From NCBI GenBank assembly GCA_964638875.1, contig CAZXBL010000006.1:1-31195 (forward strand): a stretch of 31,195 nucleotides of DNA. Reading direction: 5' to 3'. Source of the stretch: JALRHH01 sp964638875. Its GTDB lineage: Bacteria > Patescibacteriota > Saccharimonadia > Saccharimonadales > JALRHH01. The first letter of the stretch is position 1; the number at the start of each line of letters is the position of its first letter. The notes below the pieces were generated by a model that saw nothing but the letters and a program-made list of their open reading frames with translations, did no database searches and was not told the DNA's origin. Positions 1-6,810 of this stretch are shown piece after piece. The position numbers and the translations under genes are program-made.

Positions 1-2
1 TT

Positions 3-200
3 ACCCGTAAGCCAGCAGTTAGCCATATACAGCCAGAGCAAGTCTCCGGTATGATAGATACTACCGGTACCGTAACTGACCATACGTTCATCACCGCTAT
101 GGGACTGCTAAGGGTCGGGTTGGACACGCTTGGTCAAAATGACTCAAGCCGCCCAGCTGGCTCGGTCCGTGAACGTATAGATAGGATGTTAAAGGTATGA
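3..200 (+). CDS. C-terminal fragment of an unrecognised protein, possibly FtsA/PilM-like
   Basis: The frame beginning at base 3 is open to a TGA at 198-200 and enters from outside the window, so only the last 65 residues are visible. They contain a hydrophobic stretch HTFITAMGLLRVGLDTL followed by a polar, basic tail ending RIDRMLKV. A short helix of this kind near the C-terminus recalls the end of actin-like ATPases (FtsA/PilM type), but the match is too short to name a family. It reads toward the next gene, 168 nt downstream. That it is coding is fairly likely from composition and the clean stop; its function is unknown. Confidence 0.5.
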   Translation, partial: TRKPAVSHIQPEQVSGMIDTTGTVTDHTFITAMGLLRVGLDTLGQNDSSRPAGSVRERIDRMLKV

Positions 201-259
201 TAAACCTATCCTACCTCCTCTCCCATGCTTCAAACAATTCTGACTGCACAAGCCAGCAG

Positions 260-301
260 TTTTACCTGTCAATGTATTTGCCGATACCTTTCCAGGTAAA
301 A
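260..301 (+). other. inverted repeat in the 201-368 intergenic region
   Basis: The arms TTTTACCTG (260-268) and CAGGTAAAA (293-301) are perfect complements separated by 24 nt. The 3' arm is not followed by a T-run, so it is not a classical intrinsic terminator. It lies between the end of the partial gene and the candidate promoter of the next one, so it could be a weak terminator or a protein-binding site. Nothing else is recognisable in 201-330. Confidence 0.35.
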
Positions 302-330
302 ACTACAGCCTTGCATCAGTCAGAATCGCT

Positions 331-359
331 TTCACATAATCTGACAGAGAAAGTAATAT
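331..359 (+). promoter_or_regulatory. candidate promoter for the 557-aa membrane protein gene
   Basis: TTCACA (331-336) and TAATAT (354-359) are separated by 17 nt and end 9 nt before the ATG at 369. The -35 matches consensus at five of six positions and the -10 at four. There is no Shine-Dalgarno sequence before the ATG, so a nearly leaderless transcript would be expected. Confidence 0.3.
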
Positions 360-368
360 AGGTTTATT

Positions 369-2042
369 ATGCCCGCCTCACAAAAAGATGTTATTTACGT
401 CGATGTAGACGACGAAATCACCGCAATTATCGAGAAGCTGCAAGCTTCATCGGGCAAAATTGTCGCGCTGGTACTGCCCAAACGTGCAAGTGTTTTTCAG
501 AGCACCGTTAACATGAAGCTGCTCAAGCGAACCGCCGACAAAACCAAGAAAAACATGGTTCTAATTACATCTGAAAAGAGCATCATGCCGCTTGCAGGTG
601 CTGTTGGTGTGCATGTTGCCAGTACCTTGCAATCGAAACCAACGATTCCTGTCGCCCCAGCCCGTTCTGATACTCCAGTAAGTGTTGATGAAATAGAAGT
701 TGGCGATGTCGACGACAGCCTGCCAAAGAGCGCTCCTGTAGCTGCTGCGATGCCTGTAAATGATGCGGAAGAAACGATTGAACTGGATGATGAGCCAGCT
801 GCGGCCCCCACAAAAGTAGCCGCAGCCAAGAAATCATTCAACAAGAAGTTAAAAGTGCCCGATTTCAACAAGTTCCGTACTAAATTGATGCTCGGTGCCG
901 GTCTATTGGTACTGCTGATTGTAGTATTTATATTTGCGAACGTCGTATTGCCCAAGGCTACGGTCACGGTCAAAACCAACAACGTCGATCTAACAGAGTC
1001 GGTTGATGTTGTCAGCTCACCTAACTTCAGAGAAACTGATGCGGAAGCTGGCAAAGTCCAAGGTGCGCTGAAAGAGTTCAAGAAAACCGAAGTTCAAAAA
1101 GCGGCTGCGACGGGGCAGAAAGACATGGGCACTAAGGCCACTGGTTCTGTGACACTTGCTCTCAGCGACTGTACAAAGGAACAAGTAACTGTTCCAGCTG
1201 GCACGGTGCTTTCATCAAGCAACCTCAACTTTATTACCCAAACAGAAGTCACTATGCAAAGTGTTAAGATTGGCCCAACCTGCCGCAATAGTGATTTCAA
1301 AAACGTTTCAACTGCCAAGGTCAGCGTAACAGCCCAAAGTGCCGGTGATCAGTACAATGTCAGCGCCCGTAACTACGCGGTGACTGGTTTTGGTAATGTC
1401 AGCGGTGCAGGGGAAGCCATGAAGGGTGGTACCAGTAAGATCGTAAAAGTTGTTAGCCAACAAGATATCGATAATCTGAAGAATAAGATAGTGGAGACCG
1501 TCAACGCTACCGCCACCGGAGAATTGAAAAAACTCCTCCAGGATGAAAACTACTTCGCAATTACTGATAGCCTTATTACTAAAGCCCCGGTTGTCACGTC
1601 TAATCCCGGGGTAGATGCCGAGGCAGAGGAAGTTACTGTTAGTGTTACACTCAGCTACACCATGGCTGGTGCTAGCAAACAGGGCTTGGATGAGGTGCTA
1701 AAACTGGCTCTAGAAAAAAAGATTAACCCTGATCAACAGAAGATTCTTGACAACGGACTTGGTGATGCCGGGGTAAGACTCAACAGTAAAGATGAAAAAG
1801 GTGAAGTATCATTCCAGCTAGATGTAAAGGCAACTGCTGGAGTGGAACAGAATATTGATGATATCAGAAAAGCTGTTGCAGGCAAGAAGAAGAGCGAAGC
1901 AGAATCCGCCATTAGGGCACGCGAGGGCGTCCAAGATGTAACCGTGGCGTACAGCCCCTTCTGGGTTTCCAAAGTACCAAGTAACGTTAACAAAATAACC
2001 GTAAAATTTGACCAAGAAGCCTCTAGTTCGTCTGATGAGTAG
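369..2042 (+). CDS. Patescibacteria-type single-TM protein with baseplate-J-like outer region
   Basis: This 557-residue protein has a compact N-terminal cytoplasmic domain (about 1-90, starting with an acidic DVDDEITAII stretch), a low-complexity Ala/Asp/Glu linker (95-155), a basic segment, one transmembrane helix at about 173-194, and a long extracytoplasmic region rich in Thr, Val and Lys. The general architecture resembles proteins annotated in Patescibacteria as hypothetical or 'baseplate J/gp47 family'; I recognise the type, but its role is not established. The outer part could form an envelope-anchored structure, which is inference. The ATG at 369 has no clear Shine-Dalgarno. The stop at 2040-2042 overlaps the start of ruvX by 8 nt, so the two are probably co-transcribed and coupled. 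Confidence 0.75.
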   Translation: MPASQKDVIYVDVDDEITAIIEKLQASSGKIVALVLPKRASVFQSTVNMKLLKRTADKTKKNMVLITSEKSIMPLAGAVGVHVASTLQSKPTIPVAPARSDTPVSVDEIEVGDVDDSLPKSAPVAAAMPVNDAEETIELDDEPAAAPTKVAAAKKSFNKKLKVPDFNKFRTKLMLGAGLLVLLIVVFIFANVVLPKATVTVKTNNVDLTESVDVVSSPNFRETDAEAGKVQGALKEFKKTEVQKAAATGQKDMGTKATGSVTLALSDCTKEQVTVPAGTVLSSSNLNFITQTEVTMQSVKIGPTCRNSDFKNVSTAKVSVTAQSAGDQYNVSARNYAVTGFGNVSGAGEAMKGGTSKIVKVVSQQDIDNLKNKIVETVNATATGELKKLLQDENYFAITDSLITKAPVVTSNPGVDAEAEEVTVSVTLSYTMAGASKQGLDEVLKLALEKKINPDQQKILDNGLGDAGVRLNSKDEKGEVSFQLDVKATAGVEQNIDDIRKAVAGKKKSEAESAIRAREGVQDVTVAYSPFWVSKVPSNVNKITVKFDQEASSSSDE

Positions 2043-2436
2043 TATTTTAGCTTTAGATGTTGGCGAAACTCGAATAGGTATTGCTTTGGCGAATACGGTG
2101 GCACGTTTGGCGAGCCCGCTCGTGACGTTAACGAACAACGACTCAGTTTTTGACCAGATCCACGATATAATTAAAAAGGAATCCGTTGAGCTAGTCGTAG
2201 TAGGCCTACCACGTAACCTATCTGGCGAGGATACGGACCAAACGCGTTACTGCCGCTCATTTGCAGAGCACCTAAGCGAGTTTTCACGAGTAGCCTTGCA
2301 GGATGAGGCTCTGACCTCAAAAAAGGCAGAGTCGGAGCTGAATGCGCGTGGTAAGGCATATGAAAAGGGTGACGTCGACAGTTTGGCAGCGACATACATC
2401 TTAGAAGACTATTTAAATGACAAGAGGAACAAATAA
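2035..2436 (+). CDS. ruvX: RuvX/YqgF-family Holliday junction resolvase or pre-16S rRNA nuclease
   Basis: This is a 133-residue protein of the YqgF RNase H-like fold, the usual family length. The N-terminus ILALDVGETRIGIALAN carries the first catalytic Asp in the DxGxxRIG motif; VVVGLPRNLSG and a late acidic DSLAATYILEDYL segment are the other family signatures. YqgF proteins act in processing of the 16S rRNA 5' end and have been proposed as Holliday-junction resolvases. The frame is open upstream to a TTG at 2008, but the ATG at 2035 puts the protein start immediately before the conserved strand and overlaps the previous stop by 8 nt, so I chose it. The gene sits 3 nt before mltG; ruvX-mltG adjacency is common in bacteria. 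Confidence 0.9.
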   Translation: MSSILALDVGETRIGIALANTVARLASPLVTLTNNDSVFDQIHDIIKKESVELVVVGLPRNLSGEDTDQTRYCRSFAEHLSEFSRVALQDEALTSKKAESELNARGKAYEKGDVDSLAATYILEDYLNDKRNK

Positions 2437-2439
2437 TAA

Positions 2440-3474
2440 ATGCGAATTTCTGGCAAACCAAAACTGTGGGTCAAACTACCCTTCCTCATCTTAGGCATTA
2501 TTTTGGTGCTGCTTGTGGGATCGGTGGTCCTCATTAGACAACACTACTATGCTAACTTGAAACCGGTAAGCGGCTCTGAGACTAGTCAGTTGTTCAAGAT
2601 AGAGCTTGGCGCCACAGTAAATGAGATTGGCGTTGATTTGAAGGAAGCCGGGCTTATCCGTGAGACTTGGGTGTTTGAGTGGTATATACGAAATCACAAC
2701 CTGCGGGATAAAGTGCAGGCAGGCACCTATTATTTGAGCCCAAGCCAAGACGTTGAGGAAATCGTCTCGGTTATCACGAAAGGCAGAACTGCTACTGATT
2801 TGGTGACTATTCTGCCTGGCAAGCGTATAGACCAGGTTCGCCAAGGGTTGGTAAATGCTGGCTTTAATCCTGACGAAGTAGAGGCATCGTTTGATCCGTC
2901 GTTGTATGCTGGTCACCCGGCGCTCGTTGATAAACCGGCAGATGCAAGCCTCGAGGGCTATCTCTATCCTGAATCCTTTCAGAAAAGCCCAGATACAAAA
3001 CCACAGGTTATCATTAGATCTGCTCTAGACGAGATGCAGAAGTATTTAACCCCTGATATTCGAGCCGGTTTCGTAAAGCAGGGCCTGACGGTCCACCAAG
3101 GTATCATATTGGCCTCTGTGGTAGAAAAAGAGGTTGGGAAGGCGGATGATCGTCCAACGGTCGCACAGGTCTTCCTGAAGCGTCTCCGGGGTGATATAGC
3201 GCTCGAATCAGATGCAACCACCACTTATGGCGCTATTTTAAACGGTGACACCCCGTCTCATGACTACGATTCGCCCTACAATACGTATAAATATAAGGGT
3301 TTGATGCCAAGCCCTATTAGTAATGTAAGTGTGTCGTCTCTCAGGGCAGTTGCTTCACCCGCTTCAACAGATTACATGTATTTTGTAGCAGGCAATGATT
3401 GTAAGACTCGCTTCTCTCATACGCTCCAGGAGCACGAGGCCTTTATAAAAGCACACGGTGTCGGCTGTAAATAG
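2440..3474 (+). CDS. mltG: Endolytic transglycosylase MltG (YceG-like)
   Basis: This 344-residue protein is an inner-membrane lytic transglycosylase that cuts nascent peptidoglycan strands and helps set glycan chain length. It has a short cytoplasmic N-terminus, a TM helix at about 13-33, a LysM-like segment (about 45-115) and the YceG domain. The family motif ASVVEKEV places the catalytic Glu at about 229; LEGYLYPESF and the late MPSPISNVSVSSLRAVASP segment with YFVAGNDCKTRFSHTLQEHE are also diagnostic. It follows ruvX by 3 nt, and an AGAGGA 12 nt upstream of the ATG can serve as Shine-Dalgarno. It probably ends the operon that begins at 369. Confidence 0.95.
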   Translation: MRISGKPKLWVKLPFLILGIILVLLVGSVVLIRQHYYANLKPVSGSETSQLFKIELGATVNEIGVDLKEAGLIRETWVFEWYIRNHNLRDKVQAGTYYLSPSQDVEEIVSVITKGRTATDLVTILPGKRIDQVRQGLVNAGFNPDEVEASFDPSLYAGHPALVDKPADASLEGYLYPESFQKSPDTKPQVIIRSALDEMQKYLTPDIRAGFVKQGLTVHQGIILASVVEKEVGKADDRPTVAQVFLKRLRGDIALESDATTTYGAILNGDTPSHDYDSPYNTYKYKGLMPSPISNVSVSSLRAVASPASTDYMYFVAGNDCKTRFSHTLQEHEAFIKAHGVGCK

Positions 3475-3507
3475 CCCAGCTACCAGGGGTGACTGATCAA
3501 AAAAAGG

Positions 3508-3536
3508 TTGCTATGATGAGTTAGAATTGTTACAAT
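3508..3536 (+). promoter_or_regulatory. candidate promoter for the LysM-CHAP gene
   Basis: TTGCTA (3508-3513) and TACAAT (3531-3536) are spaced by exactly 17 nt, and TGT directly before the -10 makes it an extended -10. The predicted start is near 3543, giving a leader of about 170 nt before the coding region. Confidence 0.5.
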
Positions 3537-3542
3537 TGCTTT

Positions 3543-3715
3543 CAGTAGTTTTTTGGATTCTATCCAATTAACTACTCACTAACTGTTAATTCACCCGTTA
3601 GCTCTGGCTAACACCTAAGATACTCAGGATTGGTCGAACATTCCTGAACATAGTAAAGTAAGAACCAGTTATGTGTATTCCAGTTTTACAGATATAAAAC
3701 TGGGAGGAGACAAGT
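3543..3715 (+). promoter_or_regulatory. structured 5' leader of the LysM-CHAP gene
   Basis: The leader holds at least four helices. P1 pairs AGTAGT (3544-3549) with ACTACT (3571-3576) and encloses TTGGA/TCCAA (3553-3557/3563-3567). P2 pairs GTTAGC (3597-3602) with GCTAAC (3607-3612); an alternative pairs CTAAC (3579-3583) with GTTAG (3597-3601), so the two exclude each other. P3 pairs TCAGGA (3624-3629) with TCCTGA (3642-3647). P4 is a 9-bp stem, CCAGTTTTA (3680-3688) with TAAAACTGG (3695-3703), ending on the first bases of the Shine-Dalgarno GGGAGGAG. No known riboswitch consensus was recognised by eye. Confidence 0.45.
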
Positions 3716-4834
3716 ATTCGTACCTCTTCACCGGCGCTCGGTCATCGATCAAGCACCACAGTCAAGAAACCTACCCTTCGACGGACATACCGTCGTTTAT
3801 TTAAGAAAAACCGTATCCGCGTAACAAGGTATAGCATCATTGGTGCTAACATTGTGTTGCTCGGTTTGGTTGTATTTTTTGTTACGAATAACCCTGACTC
3901 TGGCTCAGCCGTACGCCAGAGTGCTGTTGTTGGTGCCGCAGAGGCAGCCAAGGCAAGCCCACTTGATCAGTTATCATCTGCTGATATTGCAGTTCACGCC
4001 TCCAGGATGACTAATCTACCCGAAGCGGTAGCAGTAACCAACCAAGCTGACTCAGAAGCGACCCAGCTCGCTATTACTGCGACCGAAAACAAAGTAGTTG
4101 CTAAACCTCAGGTTGTTTCAACATCGCTTAAATCAGCCAAAGACATCCAGACTTATACTGCAGTGGCAGGAGATACGCTCAGTGGTCTCGCGGTCAAGTT
4201 TGGCGTTACCTCAGATAGCATTCGTTGGTCAAACAGTTTAACTAGTGAACGAATTGACCCAGGCAAGCAGCTGCTTATTCCTCCAGTTAGCGGTGTAGTC
4301 TACACTGTTACAGGTAGTGACACTGCAGAATCCTTGGCGTCACGGTACGCCTCTACCAAGGAACAGATCTTAGCTGATAATGACGCCGAGATTTCAGGAC
4401 TAAAAGTTGGACAGCGCATTTTGATTCGTGGCGGTATCCAGCCTGTTGCTCGTACGGCAACTGCGCGGGCAGTTAGCTACGGTGGCACCTTTGCCTTTGG
4501 TAGTCGCGCAATCTACGGCTACAACGGATATGATTACGGTTACTGCACCTGGTACGTGGCTAACAAGCGTGCCTCAATCGGAAATCCCGTCCCTGCTAAC
4601 CTTGGTAATGCAAACACATGGGATGATCGTGCCCCACAAGGATACGACCACAAACCACGATACGGTGATGCTGTGGTTACATCTCAACGTGCGCCTGGAC
4701 ACGTAGCATTTGTCGAAGAAGTGTTTCCTGATGGCGGCATCCGTGTCTCAGAAATGAACACTCGTGGTTGGGGTATTCGTAGTGAACGTACTTACGATGC
4801 AGCAGCTGCCTCCAAATTCTCCTACATCCACTAA
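3716..4834 (+). CDS. LysM-CHAP peptidoglycan hydrolase, probable AUU start
   Basis: A membrane-anchored or secreted cell-wall amidase/endopeptidase. Counting from 3716, it has a basic N-terminus (about 1-38), a signal-anchor helix (about 40-57), a variable linker, two LysM peptidoglycan-binding modules (about 145-190 and 196-238) and a C-terminal CHAP domain with catalytic Cys near 277 (GYCTWYV) and His near 329 (PGHVAFVEE). The first in-frame ATG/GTG/TTG is a GTG at 3854, but starting there would cut into the membrane helix and lacks a ribosome site. The frame is open from 3698, and the reading upstream is clearly protein-like (basic RRTYRRLFKKNR then hydrophobic). A strong GGGAGGAG at 3702-3709 lies 6 nt before ATT at 3716, so AUU initiation is the best model. 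A sequencing error of ATG to ATT is the alternative. Confidence 0.85.
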   Translation: MRTSSPALGHRSSTTVKKPTLRRTYRRLFKKNRIRVTRYSIIGANIVLLGLVVFFVTNNPDSGSAVRQSAVVGAAEAAKASPLDQLSSADIAVHASRMTNLPEAVAVTNQADSEATQLAITATENKVVAKPQVVSTSLKSAKDIQTYTAVAGDTLSGLAVKFGVTSDSIRWSNSLTSERIDPGKQLLIPPVSGVVYTVTGSDTAESLASRYASTKEQILADNDAEISGLKVGQRILIRGGIQPVARTATARAVSYGGTFAFGSRAIYGYNGYDYGYCTWYVANKRASIGNPVPANLGNANTWDDRAPQGYDHKPRYGDAVVTSQRAPGHVAFVEEVFPDGGIRVSEMNTRGWGIRSERTYDAAAASKFSYIH

Positions 4835-4850
4835 GCCATATACGGCAGCC

Positions 4851-4884
4851 ATAACACCTTTCACTACAACGCGAAAGGTGTTAT
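4851..4884 (+). promoter_or_regulatory. 12-bp palindrome overlapping the obg promoter
   Basis: ATAACACCTTTC (4851-4862) and GAAAGGTGTTAT (4873-4884) are perfect complements around a 10-nt spacer. The palindrome starts 16 nt after the LysM-CHAP stop and its right arm contains most of the obg -10 box. As RNA it could end the upstream transcript, although only an AT-rich tail and no U-run follows; as DNA it has the geometry of an operator. Confidence 0.5.
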
Positions 4885-4887
4885 AAT
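4859..4887 (+). promoter_or_regulatory. obg promoter, leaderless
   Basis: A perfect TATAAT (4882-4887) preceded by TGT gives an extended -10; TTTCAC (4859-4864) is a weak -35 at 17-nt spacing. The ATG at 4895 is only 7 nt beyond the -10, and there is no Shine-Dalgarno, so transcription should begin at or within a base or two of the start codon. Confidence 0.55.
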
Positions 4888-4894
4888 ATAAACA

Positions 4895-6166
4895 ATGTTT
4901 GTTGATAAAGTTTTAGTATCCATCAAGGCTGGCGATGGCGGTAACGGCATGGTCAGTTTTCGGCAAGAAAAATTTGTTGATAAAGGTGGCCCAGACGGGG
5001 GCGATGGCGGCAAAGGTGGTGACGTTGTCTTTGTCGCGAGCCGGAACCAGAATACGCTAGCGGCTTTCCGTTTCCAAAAGGAAATAGCAGCAGAATCTGG
5101 CAAACCAGGCTTTAGGCGCAAGCGTCACGGTAAAAGCGGCAAAAACCTTGAGGTCCAAGTGCCAGTTGGTACCGCTATCTATGATGAAAATGGCACACTA
5201 TTAGCTGATCTATTACACGATGGTGACAGAGAAGTGATTGCCAAGGGCGGGGATGGTGGTTTTGGTAACGCTCACTTTGTCTCATCTGTCCGTCAAGTAC
5301 CCCGAGTTGCTGAAAAAGGTGAACCAGGCGAAGAGCTTTCCGCCAAGCTTGAGCTGAAAATGATCGCAGACGTCGGACTGGTCGGATTACCTAATGCAGG
5401 TAAATCAACCTTTCTTGCAAGCGTCAGTAATGCCAAGCCAGAAATTGCTAATTACCCATTCACGACACTTACCCCTAACCTTGGCATGGTGGATGTTGGT
5501 GGCGAGACAAGCCTTCTCGTTGCAGATATCCCTGGGCTTATCGAGGGCGCCAGCGAAGGCAAGGGGCTTGGCGATGAGTTCCTGCGCCATGTGGAACGCA
5601 CAGCAGTACTAATTCACCTAATCGATATCTATAACGAATCGGTTATCGATGCCTATCAAACTATTCAAAACGAACTGAAATCGTACAAAGTAGACCTTAC
5701 TAACCGTCCACAGATTGTGGCACTCACCAAGATCGAGGGTTTCGATGAAGAAATGATTAACGACCGTATCGCCGAACTCAAAGCAGTAGTACCAAAAAAG
5801 ACGATAATAACTGCTATTTCAGCACCAAGTAAACAAGGTGTTCCGGAAGTTCTTTACGCAACTGTGAAGCTTGTACAGACAGAGCGCAAAAAGCAAGCAG
5901 CCAAAGAACCAGAGGTCTCTACTATCCCAGTACTAACTTTGAAAAAAGACGACAGCTGGACCGTAAAGAAACTAAATGATGGCTTCAAGGTTACTGGTCG
6001 TAAGATAGAGAAATTTGCAGCCCGGACTGACTTTGAAAACGAACACGGAGTCATGAGAATCCGCGATATTATGAAGAAAATGGGCATCATGAACAAATTA
6101 ATCAAAGATGGTATTGCGCCAGGTGATACAATTGTCATAGGAAAATACGGCAAAATTGAGTATTGA
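4895..6166 (+). CDS. obg: GTPase Obg/CgtA
   Basis: This is a 423-residue ribosome-associated GTPase involved in 50S subunit maturation and stress or growth control. The glycine-rich OBG fold covers about 1-157 (GDGGNGMVSFRQEKF, GGPDGGDGGKGG). The G domain follows, with G1 GLPNAGKS at 164-171, switch I NYPFTTLTPNLG, G3 DIPGLIEGASEGKGLG from 211 and G4 as TKIE in place of NKxD. A C-terminal OCT domain (about 345-423) ends in APGDTIVIGKYGKIEY. The length is normal for the family. TKIE is a modest deviation at G4 seen in Obg proteins. The gene has its own promoter overlapping a palindrome and ends in TGA at 6164-6166. Confidence 0.97.
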   Translation: MFVDKVLVSIKAGDGGNGMVSFRQEKFVDKGGPDGGDGGKGGDVVFVASRNQNTLAAFRFQKEIAAESGKPGFRRKRHGKSGKNLEVQVPVGTAIYDENGTLLADLLHDGDREVIAKGGDGGFGNAHFVSSVRQVPRVAEKGEPGEELSAKLELKMIADVGLVGLPNAGKSTFLASVSNAKPEIANYPFTTLTPNLGMVDVGGETSLLVADIPGLIEGASEGKGLGDEFLRHVERTAVLIHLIDIYNESVIDAYQTIQNELKSYKVDLTNRPQIVALTKIEGFDEEMINDRIAELKAVVPKKTIITAISAPSKQGVPEVLYATVKLVQTERKKQAAKEPEVSTIPVLTLKKDDSWTVKKLNDGFKVTGRKIEKFAARTDFENEHGVMRIRDIMKKMGIMNKLIKDGIAPGDTIVIGKYGKIEY

Positions 6167-6191
6167 CAAACCATAAGCGATAAGGTATAAT
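6163..6191 (+). promoter_or_regulatory. consensus sigma-70-type promoter for the gene at 6201
   Basis: TTGACA (6163-6168) and TATAAT (6186-6191) are both perfect and are spaced by exactly 17 nt. The ATG at 6201 begins 9 nt downstream, so the mRNA should carry 0-3 untranslated bases; no Shine-Dalgarno is present. The -35 overlaps the obg stop codon. Confidence 0.85.
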
Positions 6192-6200
6192 AGTTCTGTT

Positions 6201-6776
6201 ATGACAGCAGAAGCTCAGCCAGTTGTCCCAAATGAATCAGACCTACTGGTGCTACCCAGCACGGAGGAAGAACTAGCCGGTGTTTATGATTCGGTTGATT
6301 CTGTATTCCAAGGAATTATAGAAGGCAACTCACCCCAAAATACATCCAAGTACGCGTCGTGGGAACATATAGATGATGAAACCGTTGAAGTTGTCTACGA
6401 TAAAATGCCAGACGGAGGGAGCCGCTATTCAGCAGTGCTTACACGTCGCAGTGTAGGGGCATATGATGTATCAATGACGGCGTTAAAATGGCGTGAAGCA
6501 GGGTTACAAGGTATCCGTCTTGACTTTGGCCTTAATAAGTATGGATTCGGAATGCCCGGAGAATCAGTTAAATGGACCCAAGATAGGTTAGACGGCTCGG
6601 GGTTACGTAGACCTGTTGAAAATTCGTTTCATCATGAACTGAATACCCCAGTTGCTTGGGCGCGAGATCTTAAAAATTTATTGGAGTTTGTCGCTACTGG
6701 GCAACCACCCGAAACCTCTAGCTCTCCACGTGAGCGAATAGGCAGCTTCATTGCCTGGATTTTTCGACAAAAATAA
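6201..6776 (+). CDS. unknown 191-residue soluble protein
   Basis: I do not recognise this protein. It is hydrophilic with no signal peptide or long hydrophobic helix; a region of about 60-165 contains alternating beta-like segments (ETVEVVYDKMP, SRYSAVLTRR, YDVSMTALKW, GIRLDFGL) and a His pair in FHHELN, and the C-terminus is ERIGSFIAWIFRQK, which could be amphipathic. It is expressed from a perfect consensus promoter as a predicted leaderless mRNA, so it is probably abundant. It ends 34 nt before sbcB. Coding status is well supported by the promoter, codon pattern and length. Confidence 0.75.
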   Translation: MTAEAQPVVPNESDLLVLPSTEEELAGVYDSVDSVFQGIIEGNSPQNTSKYASWEHIDDETVEVVYDKMPDGGSRYSAVLTRRSVGAYDVSMTALKWREAGLQGIRLDFGLNKYGFGMPGESVKWTQDRLDGSGLRRPVENSFHHELNTPVAWARDLKNLLEFVATGQPPETSSSPRERIGSFIAWIFRQK

Positions 6777-6810
6777 TAAACGTGCATCATGATGATAAAC
6801 TGGTAGTCGT

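Noticed and set aside
497..1081. 194-residue open frame on the minus strand inside the 557-aa gene
   Set aside because: Low-complexity Thr/Ser/Ala composition is the reverse image of the plus-strand coding sequence, with no start signals; the plus frame has recognisable domain architecture.
3543..3715. ydaO/yuaA c-di-AMP riboswitch
   Set aside because: Gene context fits, but I could not find the conserved core bases; left as an unassigned structured leader.
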